From the NCBI RefSeq assembly GCF_000426365.1, contig NZ_AUFF01000002.1:62001-126000 (forward strand): DNA of 64,000 nucleotides. The letters are read 5' to 3'. Positions 25,052 through 36,319 of this stretch are shown piece by piece. The notes under the pieces were generated by a model, which did no database searches, was not told the DNA's origin, and saw nothing but the letters and a program-made list of their open reading frames with translations. The stretch comes from Arenimonas composti TR7-09 = DSM 18010. Its GTDB lineage: Bacteria; Pseudomonadota; Gammaproteobacteria; Xanthomonadales; Xanthomonadaceae. The position numbers and the translations under genes are program-made. Numbering within the stretch: the first letter of the stretch is position 1; every line of letters begins with the position of its first letter.

Positions 25052-27493
25052 ATGCCGCAAGCCGACTGGTCGGAGATCGAGGCGCTGTTCGACGCCGCCT
25101 GGGAATTGCCGGAGGCCGAGCGCGAGGCCTGGCTGGCGGCGCAGGAGGCGCCGGCGGACGTGGTCGCGGCGGTGCGGCGGCTGTTCGTCGCGGCGGCCGA
25201 GGCGGGGGAATTCCTCGAGACGCGCGGGGCAGGCGAGGCGCCGCCACCGGTGCTGTCGCCGGGGGAACGCGTCGGTGCCTGGCGGGTGCTCGCGCCGCTC
25301 GGTCGTGGCGGCATGGGCGAGGTGCATGCGGTCGAGCGCGACGACGGCCAGTTCGCGCAGCCGGCGGCGCTGAAACTGCTGAACGCCGCCGACACCGACG
25401 CCGCACTGCGCTTCCAGCACGAACGCCAGCTGCTCGCGCGGCTCGAGCATCCCGGCATCGCCCGCCTGATCGACGGCGGCCTGCACGGCGGTCGCCCGTG
25501 GCTGGTGATGGAGCGGATCGACGGCGACCGCATCGATGCCTGGTGCGAGGCGCGCGGCCTCGACCTCGCCGGTCGCCTGCGCCTGCTGCTGCAGGCCGCC
25601 GAGGCGCTGATGCATGCCCACGCCCGCGGCGTGCTGCACCGCGATGTCAGCCCGGCGAACCTGCTGGTCGATCACGACGGCCGCGTGCGCCTGATCGATT
25701 TCGGCATCGCCGGCGCCCTCGGCGACGAAGCCGGCGGCAGCGCCGCGCTGAACTTCGACTACGCCGCGCCGGAACTCGCCGGCGGCCAGGTCGACGCCGG
25801 CGCCGACGCGTACGGGCTGGCCGCGCTCGCCTACCGGCTCGCCAGCGGCAGGCCGCCGCGCGAGACCGCCGGGCTGCCGACGCCGGCCGCGCTCGCCCGC
25901 CTGTTCGCCGGGCCGCCGCCGCGCCTGCGCGACACCGGCGCCGGCGCGCGCTGGCAGCGCGATGGTCGCGAGCGCGCTTTGTTCGCCGACCTCGACGCGA
26001 TCCTCGCGCAGGCGCTGCATCCGGATCCGGCGCGGCGCTACGCCGGCGTCGAGCGCTTCGCCGACGACCTGCGCCGCGCGCTGGCCCGCGACGCGCTCGC
26101 TGCCCGCAGCGGCGAGCGCTGGCATGCGCCGGCACGCTGGCTGCGCCGGCACCGCGGCCCGGTCGCCGCGGCAGTGCTGGTGGTCGCGACGCTGGCCGGC
26201 GGTCTCGGCGTCGCCCTGTCGCAGGCGCGCGAGGCGCGGCTGCAGCGCGACAACGCACTCGCCGAACAGGCGCGGCTCGAGGCGGTGCGGCAGGCGGTCT
26301 ACCTGATGTTCCGCAGCGCCGGCGAGCAGGGCGGCGACGTGAGCGCCGGCGAGGTGCTGAACGGCGCCGCCCGCCGCATCGAGGACGAGTTCGCGCGCGC
26401 GCCCGACGCCGGCGCGCCGGTGCTGCATGCGCTCGGCGAACTGTATTTCCTGCTCAACGACTACGAGGCCGCCGAGCCGCTGCTGCGCCGCCTCGCCGAC
26501 GCCGACCCGGCGAAGGTCGACGCCGGCCACATCGCCGCCGGCCGCTACGACCTCGCGCAGGTAAGGCTGCGCCGCGGCGACGCCGACGAGGCGCGCACGC
26601 TGCTGGCGCAGGCGCAGGCGTTCTGGGTCTCGGATCCGGAGCGCTGGCGCTCGCGCCTGGTCGACAGCCGCTTGCTCGAAGCGCAGCTGCTGGCCGGTAC
26701 CGGCGACGGCGAGGCGGCGCTCGCGCTGCTGCGTGCCGCGCTGGCCGAACGCATCGCGATCAGCGGCGCCGGGCACCCGGAGACCGGCGTCTTCCACAAC
26801 AACCTCGGCGTCGCGCTGTTCCGCGCCGGCCGGCTCGACGAGGCGCGCGACGCCTTCGCCGCCGCATCGAAGGTCTGGGAAGCGGCCGGGCTCGCGCAGC
26901 AGCCGGACGCGCTGAACACGCTGAACAACTGGGGCGCGGTGGAAGTCGCCGCCGGTCGCCCCGCCGCCGCCGAGCCGCTGTTCGCGCAGGCGGTGGCGAT
27001 CCGTCGCGCCCATTACGGCCCGTCCGCGGCGACCGCGGCCCTGCTCAACAACACCGGCAAGCTGGCGCTGCAGAACGGCGAGCCGGCGCGCGCGCTGCCG
27101 CTGCTGCGCGATGCCGCGGCGATGGGCGAGCGCTATGCCGGCGCCGGCAGCCTGCACCACGTTTCGGCGCTGGCCGGCGTCGCCGAGGCCGAACTCGCGC
27201 TCGGCGAGCCGGATGCGGCGGAGACCACCGCCGGCATCGCGCTGTCGGCGGCGAAGCAGACCCTGGGCGAGCGCCACCCCGGTGTCGGCGTCGCCGCGCT
27301 GGCGCTGGCGCGCGTGCGCGCGGCCCAGGGCGACCGCGCTGGGGCCGAGGACCTGCTCGCCCAGGTCGAGGCGATCGCCGCGGCTGCCGGCGCCGCCGGC
27401 GCCCGCCTGCAGCAGCAGGCGCAGTCGCTCAGGGCGGCGTGGTCGGCGCCGGCTCCGGGCCCAGCGCCTGGTACAGCCACGCCTTCGCCTTGA
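25052..27493 (+). CDS. Membrane Ser/Thr protein kinase with TPR domain
   Basis: 813 residues from ATG 25052; a GTG four codons earlier is possible. The kinase domain has G-R-G-G-M-G-E-V-H (P-loop), A-A-L-K-L-L (ATP Lys), H-R-D-V-S-P-A-N-L-L (catalytic loop) and I-D-F-G-I-A (DFG). One membrane helix (V-A-A-A-V-L-V-V-A-T-L-A-G-G-L) lies near 372-390, placing the C-terminal TPR repeats (about 430-780) in the periplasm or beyond. Such kinases are paired with ECF sigma factors, and the sigma gene here is convergent and overlaps its 3' end by 65 bases. It probably phosphorylates and activates that sigma factor. Confidence 0.92.
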   Translation: MPQADWSEIEALFDAAWELPEAEREAWLAAQEAPADVVAAVRRLFVAAAEAGEFLETRGAGEAPPPVLSPGERVGAWRVLAPLGRGGMGEVHAVERDDGQFAQPAALKLLNAADTDAALRFQHERQLLARLEHPGIARLIDGGLHGGRPWLVMERIDGDRIDAWCEARGLDLAGRLRLLLQAAEALMHAHARGVLHRDVSPANLLVDHDGRVRLIDFGIAGALGDEAGGSAALNFDYAAPELAGGQVDAGADAYGLAALAYRLASGRPPRETAGLPTPAALARLFAGPPPRLRDTGAGARWQRDGRERALFADLDAILAQALHPDPARRYAGVERFADDLRRALARDALAARSGERWHAPARWLRRHRGPVAAAVLVVATLAGGLGVALSQAREARLQRDNALAEQARLEAVRQAVYLMFRSAGEQGGDVSAGEVLNGAARRIEDEFARAPDAGAPVLHALGELYFLLNDYEAAEPLLRRLADADPAKVDAGHIAAGRYDLAQVRLRRGDADEARTLLAQAQAFWVSDPERWRSRLVDSRLLEAQLLAGTGDGEAALALLRAALAERIAISGAGHPETGVFHNNLGVALFRAGRLDEARDAFAAASKVWEAAGLAQQPDALNTLNNWGAVEVAAGRPAAAEPLFAQAVAIRRAHYGPSAATAALLNNTGKLALQNGEPARALPLLRDAAAMGERYAGAGSLHHVSALAGVAEAELALGEPDAAETTAGIALSAAKQTLGERHPGVGVAALALARVRAAQGDRAGAEDLLAQVEAIAAAAGAAGARLQQQAQSLRAAWSAPAPGPAPGTATPSP

Positions 27494-28022
27494 CCCAGTC
27501 ACGGCGCACCGTGCGGTCGGTGATGCCGAGCACGCGTGCGGTGTCGACCTCGGAATAGCCGGCGAAGAAACGGCATTCGATGATCCGCGTCAGGCGCGGA
27601 TTGAGTTGCGACAACCGCTGCAGCGCCTCGTCGAGTTCGACCAGGCGCTCGTCGGCGAGTTCGAAGGGCTCGTGCGGCAGTTCGTCCAGCGATTCGACCC
27701 GGCCGCCGCCGCGTTTTTCCGCGAGCTTCTGCCGCGCGTGGTCGACCAGGGCCTGGCGCATCGCCAGCGCCGCCGCGCGCAGGAAATGCAGTTCGCCCAT
27801 CCAGCCCTCGCTGCGCTGCAACCGCAGGAAGGCTTCGTTGACGAGGGCGGTGGTGCGCAGGGTCTCGCCGGCGCGCACGCGGCGGCGTTCGTGGCGGGCG
27901 CGCCGGCGCAGGTCGTCCATCAGCAGCGGCACGAGCTTCGCCGCGGTGGCGAGCACCGCGGGGCTGTCGGCGGGTTCCGCGGGGGCGCCGTCGGCGTCGG
28001 GAAAACCGGTGTCGGGGGCCAT
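27429..28022 (-). CDS. ECF sigma factor (TIGR02999-like, kinase-associated)
   Basis: 197 residues from ATG 28022. Sigma-2: A-T-A-A-K-L-V-P-L-L-M-D-D-L-R-R-R-A near 25-42 and T-T-A-L-V-N-E-A-F-L-R-L-Q near 58; sigma-4: Y-S-E-V-D-T-A-R-V-L-G-I-T-D-R-T-V near 160-176, then W-V-K-A-K-A-W-L. This sequence style matches ECF factors that lack an anti-sigma factor and are controlled by a Ser/Thr kinase. The overlap with the kinase gene at their 3' ends supports that. A very long upstream open frame on this strand is a compositional shadow. Confidence 0.9.
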   Translation of the reverse strand: MAPDTGFPDADGAPAEPADSPAVLATAAKLVPLLMDDLRRRARHERRRVRAGETLRTTALVNEAFLRLQRSEGWMGELHFLRAAALAMRQALVDHARQKLAEKRGGGRVESLDELPHEPFELADERLVELDEALQRLSQLNPRLTRIIECRFFAGYSEVDTARVLGITDRTVRRDWVKAKAWLYQALGPEPAPTTPP

Positions 28023-28084
28023 CGCCGGCGACGGTAGCACGCCGCCGGCGGCGCGACGCCCCGCCCGTGCGGATCCGTGGACCT

Positions 28085-28819
28085 TCAGTCGCCGGTGCGG
28101 GTGTAGGTGAACGGCGTCTCGATGCGGCATTGCGGCTGGCCGGGGATCGCGACGAATACGGTCAGCGTGCCCCGCATCGCCTCCTCCGAGACGACCTCGA
28201 ACTCGTAGCGCGCCTGCATCGCCGTCTGTCCTGCCGGCGCGAAGTGGCCCCTGTGCCGGTTCGGCGCGACCTGCACCCAGCTCACCGCCGGATCCGGCAG
28301 CGCCGAGCCGGCGCGGAAAGGCCGCGCGAACACCACCGGCCCGCTCTTCAGCATCTGCACCGCCGCGACCTGCCCGGCGACGCCGGCCGGGCAGCCGGTG
28401 GCGGCCGGCGCCGCGTTGGCGATCGTCCAGTGGCCGTCGCGCGGCTCGATGTCGCCGGGCAGGCTGGGGCACTGGCCGATGCCGGGGTCGCCGCTGCCGC
28501 CGAAATACTCGTTGAGCTCGGCGGGGCCGCGGCGGACGTCGTAGTACCAGGTCCACTCGCCGTCCTTGCGGCGCATCGTCACCACGGTGTGGCCGGGGTT
28601 CCCTTGGATCAGTCCCATCGAGCCCAGCACCGCATCGGCCTGGGCATGCGTCAGGGTGGTTTTGCACAGCCGGCAACCCTCGCCGGACAGGCACAGGGCC
28701 CAGGTCGCGCGGTCCTCGAGCCCCGGCGCGGCCGCCGGCGCGGCAACGGTGGCGCCGGCGACGGCGGTGGACAGGGCGAGCGGCGACAACAGCAAGACGG
28801 CGGCACGGGGGGTCGACAT
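28085..28819 (-). CDS. Secreted hypothetical protein
   Basis: 244 residues with an Ala-rich signal peptide (L-L-L-S-P-L-A-L-S-T-A-V-A-G). I do not recognise the family. The mature part has six or so cysteines, among them C-L-S-G-E-G-C-R-L-C, which suggests disulfides or a metal site in the periplasm. It is 62 bases upstream of the ECF gene in the same direction, so it may be read together with it. Confidence 0.75.
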   Translation of the reverse strand: MSTPRAAVLLLSPLALSTAVAGATVAAPAAAPGLEDRATWALCLSGEGCRLCKTTLTHAQADAVLGSMGLIQGNPGHTVVTMRRKDGEWTWYYDVRRGPAELNEYFGGSGDPGIGQCPSLPGDIEPRDGHWTIANAAPAATGCPAGVAGQVAAVQMLKSGPVVFARPFRAGSALPDPAVSWVQVAPNRHRGHFAPAGQTAMQARYEFEVVSEEAMRGTLTVFVAIPGQPQCRIETPFTYTRTGD

Positions 28820-29058
28820 CGGCGATTCCTCGGTCTCGGGTCCGGGCCCTTACGCGAACCCGCGCCCCGATCCGGACATCGGCTACTCCGGGGAGGCGTC
28901 GCGACGGGCGACGACCCCGAACCAAATCCGTGAAATCGGCTCTTATCCGTTGTGAAGCTCCCCCGTGTTGAAAGGATTTCCCTGTCGAGGTTCCCCGGGT
29001 CACGCGGCGACGACGGGGTGGGTCGTTTGCTGGCGGTTCCCGTCCGCGAGAGCCGCCC

Positions 29059-31482
<2,424 letters not shown>

Positions 31483-31498
31483 CGCCCGATTGCCGTCA

Positions 31499-31529
31499 CT
31501 CGTTCCACGTTCCTCGTTTCTCGTTCCTC
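31499..31529. repeat. CTCGTTCC/CTCGTTTC repeat
   Basis: CTCGTTCCACGTTCCTCGTT is related to the tandem at 24960-24993. It lies between katE and the SDR gene. Confidence 0.6.
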
Positions 31530-31569
31530 AAAACAGGAGTCGCCGATATCCGAACCCACGAAGAAGCCA

Positions 31570-32430
31570 GTGGAAAAGCAGGTGATCGCGATCACCGGCG
31601 CCTCGTCCGGCATCGGCCTGTGCACCGCGCTGCTCGCCGCCGAGCGCGGCGCCAAGGTCGTGCTGATCGCGCGCAGCGACGAGACGCTGGCCGACGCGGT
31701 CGCGGCGATCGAGGAGCGCGGCGGCCACGCGGTTGCGGTGCATGCCGACGTCGCCTCGCGCGACGCGGTCGACGCGGCGGTGTTCCAGGCACTCGGCGCC
31801 TTCGGGCGCATCGACACCTGGGTGAACAACGCCGGCGTGTCGATCTACGGCCGCCTCGTCGAGGTCGGCGAGGAGGATTCGCGGCGGCTGTTCGACGTCA
31901 ACTTCTGGGGCGTCGTCAACGGCTCGCTGGCGGCGCTGCCGGCGCTGCAGGCGAGCGGCGGCACGCTGATCAACGTCGGCAGCGAGGTGTCCGAAGCGGT
32001 GGTACCGCTGCAGGGCATGTACAGCGCCTCCAAGCATGCGGTGAAGGGATTCACCGACGCGCTGCGGGTGGAACTCGAGGTCGAGAACGCGCCGGTGCAG
32101 GTGGTGCTCATCCAGCCGACCGCGGTCCAGACGCCGTTCCCGGAACACGCGCGCAACTACATGGACTGGGAGCCGAAGCTGCCGGAGCCGCGGATCGAGG
32201 CGCAGCAGGTCGCCGAGGCGATCCTGCGCGCGGCGACGGAGGGCGGCCGCGACATCAAGGTCGGGGCGATGGCCTCCGTGAACACCATGCTCTCGACCCT
32301 GCTGCCGGCCTTCGCCGACCGCATGGCCGCGCGCCAGGCCGGCAACCAGCAGAAGAACATCCCGCCGCAGCATCCGGCGGGAACCCTTTACGCCGCCGGC
32401 GGCGAAGGCCGCATCGCCGGCAAACCATAA
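31570..32430 (+). CDS. SDR-family oxidoreductase
   Basis: 286 residues from GTG 31570; no better start is visible. Motifs are T-G-A-S-S-G-I-G (NADP binding), N-N-A-G, and Y-S-A-S-K with the catalytic Tyr and Lys near 155. It is a classical short-chain dehydrogenase of unknown substrate. The C-terminus (Q-Q-K-N-I-P-P) is polar. The stop codon TAA (32428-32430) is the first triplet of a 45-base inverted repeat. Confidence 0.9.
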   Translation: MEKQVIAITGASSGIGLCTALLAAERGAKVVLIARSDETLADAVAAIEERGGHAVAVHADVASRDAVDAAVFQALGAFGRIDTWVNNAGVSIYGRLVEVGEEDSRRLFDVNFWGVVNGSLAALPALQASGGTLINVGSEVSEAVVPLQGMYSASKHAVKGFTDALRVELEVENAPVQVVLIQPTAVQTPFPEHARNYMDWEPKLPEPRIEAQQVAEAILRAATEGGRDIKVGAMASVNTMLSTLLPAFADRMAARQAGNQQKNIPPQHPAGTLYAAGGEGRIAGKP

Positions 32431-32542
32431 CAGCAGGGCTTAACAACTGGGGTCAGATTCCTTCGTTAAGCGGGCGCAGTGGGTCCGGAATCGATTGCGC
32501 TTAACGAAGGAATCTGACCCCAGTTGTTAAGCCCTGCTGTTA
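32428..32542. repeat. Inverted repeat with perfect 45-base arms
   Basis: The left arm is 32428-32472 (starts TAACAGCAGGGCTTAACAAC) and the right arm 32498-32542 is its exact reverse complement, with a 25-base loop. It lies between the SDR gene, whose stop it supplies, and the hemerythrin gene on the same strand, so it probably ends or attenuates transcription. Confidence 0.92.
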
Positions 32543-32563
32543 TTCCCCACGGAGGAGATCGCC

Positions 32564-33091
32564 ATGGCCCGCCGCAGCATCCTGACCACCCTCAAAGCCG
32601 AACACGACGCCCTGCGCGAGCTGTTCGCCCGCATCGACGAAACGACCGACCGCGCCGAGAAGACCCGCGCCGAGCTGCTGATGAAGATCGAGCAGAACCT
32701 GATCCCGCACGCGAAGTGGGAGGAGTCGGTGTTCTATCCGGCCTTCCGCGAGCGCGCCGACCGCGACGGCCGCAAGACCTACGCCGAAGCGATGCTCGAG
32801 CACGCCGCGGTCGAGAAGACGGTGCTGCCGGCAGTGAAGGCCGCCGCCACCGCCAGCGAGGAATTCGCCGGCCGCGCCAAGGTCTTCGGCGAGCTGATCG
32901 ACCACCACGCCCGCGAGGAAGAGACCACGATGTTCCGGATGGCGCGCGAGCTGTTCAGCGCCGAGGAACTGGCCGACTTCGACGAGGCCTACGCCGCCTG
33001 GAAGGAATCCCCGGCCGCGGCGATGGCGCTCGGCATGGAGGGCGCCAAGTCCGGCCTGCGCGCGGTCGCCGCGAAGGTCGGTGGACCGTGA
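32564..33091 (+). CDS. Hemerythrin HHE-domain protein
   Basis: 175 residues, all helical. The di-iron ligands are spread along the helices: L-K-A-E-H-D-A-L near 13, P-H-A-K-W-E-E near 47, E-H-A-A-V-E near 79, and H-H-A-R-E-E near 112. HHE proteins bind oxygen or react with nitric oxide or peroxide. The dehydrogenase gene begins within its stop codon, so the two are co-transcribed. Confidence 0.9.
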   Translation: MARRSILTTLKAEHDALRELFARIDETTDRAEKTRAELLMKIEQNLIPHAKWEESVFYPAFRERADRDGRKTYAEAMLEHAAVEKTVLPAVKAAATASEEFAGRAKVFGELIDHHAREEETTMFRMARELFSAEELADFDEAYAAWKESPAAAMALGMEGAKSGLRAVAAKVGGP

Positions 33092-34251
33092 GGGCGCTGA
33101 CCTACCAGGGCGCGAAGGACGTCCGCGTCGAAACCGTGCCCGATCCGACGATCGAGGCCGCCGACGACATCATCCTGCGCGTCACCGCCACCGCGATCTG
33201 CGGCTCCGACCTGCATATCTACCGCGGCAAGATGCCGGGCATGCAGGACGGCGACATCCTCGGCCACGAGTTCATGGGCATCGTCGAAAGCGTCGGCGCT
33301 GGCGTCACGGAACTGCGCCCGGGCGACCGCGTCGTCGTGCCGTTCAACATCGCCTGCGGGCAGTGCTTCTTCTGCGACATGGACCTCTACGCGGCCTGCG
33401 AGAACACCAACCCGGCGCGTGGCGCGATCATGAACAAGAAGCAGATCCCGCCCGGCGCCGGCATGTTCGGCTACACCCACCTGTACGGCGGTTACGCCGG
33501 CGGCCAGGCCGAATTCGTGCGGGTACCGAAGGCGAACGTCGGCCCACTGAACATTCCCGACGTGCTCGGCGACGACCAGGTGCTGTTCCTCTCGGACATC
33601 CTGCCGACCGGCTACCAGGCGGCACTCAATGCCGAGGTCAAACCGGGTTCGCGCGTCGCGATCTTCGGCGCCGGTCCGGTCGGGCTGATGTCGGCGCTGT
33701 GCGCGCGCCACCTCGGCGCCGAGCAGATCATCATGGTCGACCACAACGACTACCGGCTGCAGTTCGCGATGGCGACCTACGGCGTCGAGCCGGTGAATTT
33801 CGACGACGAGGACGACCCGGCGGAGCGGATCATCGAGCTGACCGGCGGCCGCGGCGTCGACGCCTGCATCGACGCGATCGGTTTCGAGGCGAAGGGCAGC
33901 GCGATCGAGACGGTGATGACCAACCTCAAGCTCGAGGGCTCCAGCGGCAAGGCGCTGCGCCAGGCCATCGCCGCGACCCGCCGCGGCGGCGTGATCAGCG
34001 TGCCCGGCGTGTATGCGGGTTTCATCCACGGTTTCCTGTTCGGCGACGCCTTCGAGAAGGGCCTGAGCTTCCGCATGGGCCAGACCCACACCGCGAAGTT
34101 CATGCCGGAGCTGCTCGAGAAGATCGGCAACGGCGAGCTGCGGCCGGAAGTGATCATTTCCCATCACCTGCCGCTGGCCGAGGCGGCGCGCGGCTACGAG
34201 ATGTTCAACGACAAGCTCGACGACTGCCGCAAGGTCGTCCTGACCCCTTGA
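33088..34251 (+). CDS. Zinc-dependent alcohol/formaldehyde dehydrogenase
   Basis: 387 residues from GTG 33088, which overlaps the TGA of the hemerythrin gene. Catalytic zinc ligands: A-I-C-G-S-D-L-H near 38 and G-H-E-F near 61; structural zinc: C-G-Q-C-F-F-C then A-A-C near 92-106. The NAD-binding G-A-G-P-V-G-L-M follows near 193. Overall it is closest to the glutathione-independent formaldehyde dehydrogenase group. Its stop TGA (34249-34251) starts the next repeat. Confidence 0.9.
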   Translation: MRALTYQGAKDVRVETVPDPTIEAADDIILRVTATAICGSDLHIYRGKMPGMQDGDILGHEFMGIVESVGAGVTELRPGDRVVVPFNIACGQCFFCDMDLYAACENTNPARGAIMNKKQIPPGAGMFGYTHLYGGYAGGQAEFVRVPKANVGPLNIPDVLGDDQVLFLSDILPTGYQAALNAEVKPGSRVAIFGAGPVGLMSALCARHLGAEQIIMVDHNDYRLQFAMATYGVEPVNFDDEDDPAERIIELTGGRGVDACIDAIGFEAKGSAIETVMTNLKLEGSSGKALRQAIAATRRGGVISVPGVYAGFIHGFLFGDAFEKGLSFRMGQTHTAKFMPELLEKIGNGELRPEVIISHHLPLAEAARGYEMFNDKLDDCRKVVLTP

Positions 34252-34404
34252 CAACCGGGGTCGGATTCCTGCGTCAAGAAACCGGGGTCGGAGTACATTC
34301 CGGGCCGCTGACTCCGGGTCGGCGGCCGGGAAATGTACTCCGACCCCGGTTCTGCTTCACGGTGCGGTCGCGCTTAACGAGGGAATCTGACCCCAGTTGT
34401 TAAG
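34248..34404. repeat. Compound palindromic repeat region
   Basis: A CTTGACAACCGGGGTCGG unit, a nested GGGGTCGGAGTACATTC / AAATGTACTCCGACCCC inverted repeat, and a final CTTAACGAGGGAATCTGACC unit. The outer and inner pairs appear to be different insertions of the same family, one within the other. The dehydrogenase stop codon lies at its left end. Confidence 0.8.
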
Positions 34405-34417
34405 GGAGATCCCGTGT

Positions 34418-34846
34418 ATGCAGATGTCTCCAGGGCGCACGCACGCCTTCCTGCTGGCGGCGGCGGTGCCGCTCCACCTCGGTGTGCTGCTCAACGACTG
34501 GGCCTACCGGCAGAGCCATCAGATCCAGTGGGCGAATTTCGCGTCCTGGCTGCTGGTCGGCGCGCTGGTGGTCGGCGCGGCGGCGCTGGTGTTCGCGATC
34601 GTCGACCTCGTCCGCCATCGCGACGGTGGCACGACGATGCGCGTCGTCCTGCAGGCAGCGCTGTGGATCCTCGGCTTCGTCAATGCCCTGGTGCACGCGC
34701 GCGACGCGTGGGCGGTGATGCCCACCGGCCTCGTGCTGTCGGCGCTGTCGTCGCTGCTCGCGGTGATCGCCGGCTTCGTGGTGTTCGCGGCGCTGCCGCC
34801 CCCGCCGCGGCCGGTACCGCTGCAGCGCACGGGGGGTACGCCATGA
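34418..34846 (+). CDS. Four-helix membrane protein, DUF2231-like
   Basis: 142 residues from ATG 34418. There are four hydrophobic helices (about 8-22, 41-63, 75-92, 98-120), with P-L-H-L-G-V-L-L and A-S-W-L-L-V-G-A-L-V-V-G, resembling DUF2231 membrane proteins that accompany heme or PQQ enzymes. It overlaps the next gene by ATGA, so it probably works with the PQQ-type dehydrogenase. Confidence 0.65.
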   Translation: MQMSPGRTHAFLLAAAVPLHLGVLLNDWAYRQSHQIQWANFASWLLVGALVVGAAALVFAIVDLVRHRDGGTTMRVVLQAALWILGFVNALVHARDAWAVMPTGLVLSALSSLLAVIAGFVVFAALPPPPRPVPLQRTGGTP

Positions 34847-36174
34847 ACCGGCTTTTCTCCCGCGTCCTTTGCCACCGGATCGCGCTCGCGACCCTCACCG
34901 TCGCGCTGCTCGCCGCCTGCGGCGACCGCGACACCGGCGCGCCGCAGGTCGGCACCGAAGTGAACCTGCCGACTCCGGAACGCAGCCTGCTGCCGACGAT
35001 GAAGATCGCCGAACCCGCAGAATGGGGCGACCGCCTGCCGACCGTGCCGGAAGGCTGGACGATCAGCGCGATCGCCACCGACCTCGGCATCCCGCGCCAG
35101 ACCCTGGTGCTGCCGAACGGCGACATCCTCGTCGCCGAAGGCCGCGGCGGCAACGCGCCGAAGCTCAAACCCAAGGACGTGATCGCCGGCTACATCAAGG
35201 CGAAGGGCACGACCCAGGTCGAGAGCGGCAACCGCCTGAGCCTGCTGCGCGACGCCGACGGCGACGGCGTCTACGAACTGCAGACGGTGTTCGCCGACGA
35301 TCTGAACGCACCCTACGGCCTGGCCTACGTCGACGGCACGATCTACGTCGCCAACCAGGACCAGCTGCTGCGCATCGCCTACCGCGACGGCCAGACCCGC
35401 GCCGCCGGGGCGCCGGAAGTCGTCACCGATCTGCCGTCGGACATCAATCACCACTGGACCAAGGCGCTGGCGGCGAGCGCCGACGGCCGCTTCCTCTACG
35501 TCGGCATCGGCTCGAACAGCAACATCACCGAGCGCGGCATGACCGCCGAGGTCGACCGCGCGATGGTCTGGGAGGTCGACGCCGCCACCGGCGCGCACCG
35601 CCCCTACGCGACCGGCCTGCGCAATCCGACCGCGCTGGCGATCCAGCCCGGCAGCGGCACGCTGTGGGCGGTCGTCAACGAACGCGACGAGATCGGCCCG
35701 AACCTGGTGCCCGACTATCTGACGTCCGTGCGCGACGGCGGCTTCTACGGCTGGCCCTACGCCTACTGGGGCCCGAATCCCGATGTCCGCGTGATGCCGC
35801 AGGATCCCGACAAGGTCGCGGCGGCGATCGTGCCCGACTACGCGCTCGGCTCGCATGTGGCCGCGCTCGGGCTGGCGTTCTCGTCGCCGGTGATGGGCGC
35901 CGACTTCGCCGACGGCGTCTTCGTCGGCCAGCACGGCAGCTGGAACCGCGATCCGCCGGTCGGCTACAAGGTCGTCTTCGTGCCCTTCCGCGACGGCCGC
36001 CCGGCCGGCGACCCGGTCGACATCGTCACCGGCTTCCTCGGCGACGATGGCAAGACCCGCGGCCGCCCGGTCGGCGTCACCGTCGACCCGCGCGGCGCGC
36101 TGATCGTCTGCGACGACCTCTCGAACACCGTCTGGCGGGTAGTGCCGCGGGGGGGTGCGAGGCAGGGTTTTTGA
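34843..36174 (+). CDS. PQQ-dependent sugar dehydrogenase-like lipoprotein (L-sorbosone type)
   Basis: 443 residues. It has a lipoprotein signal with L-L-A-A-C near 25. The beta-propeller fold carries L-P-N-G-D-I-L-V-A-E-G-R-G, H-H-W-T-K-A-L, G-S-N-S-N-I-T-E-R-G, A-T-G-L-R-N-P-T-A and G-Q-H-G-S-W-N-R, all typical of the L-sorbosone/aldose dehydrogenase family that uses PQQ. It oxidises sugars in the periplasm. It is coupled to the upstream membrane protein and followed by a paralogue. Confidence 0.88.
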   Translation: MNRLFSRVLCHRIALATLTVALLAACGDRDTGAPQVGTEVNLPTPERSLLPTMKIAEPAEWGDRLPTVPEGWTISAIATDLGIPRQTLVLPNGDILVAEGRGGNAPKLKPKDVIAGYIKAKGTTQVESGNRLSLLRDADGDGVYELQTVFADDLNAPYGLAYVDGTIYVANQDQLLRIAYRDGQTRAAGAPEVVTDLPSDINHHWTKALAASADGRFLYVGIGSNSNITERGMTAEVDRAMVWEVDAATGAHRPYATGLRNPTALAIQPGSGTLWAVVNERDEIGPNLVPDYLTSVRDGGFYGWPYAYWGPNPDVRVMPQDPDKVAAAIVPDYALGSHVAALGLAFSSPVMGADFADGVFVGQHGSWNRDPPVGYKVVFVPFRDGRPAGDPVDIVTGFLGDDGKTRGRPVGVTVDPRGALIVCDDLSNTVWRVVPRGGARQGF

Positions 36175-36319
36175 CAGGGTATTGGCCGCGCAGGCAACCA
36201 TCGGATGCCTTTCGCCCCTATCGGCTTCGATCGGTGTGAATCCCTGTAAGAATGCTTCTCCCGGACGTCGCAGGTGGACCACAGCTACCATGCCCGCACG
36301 CAATGCCAGGAGTAGGGCC

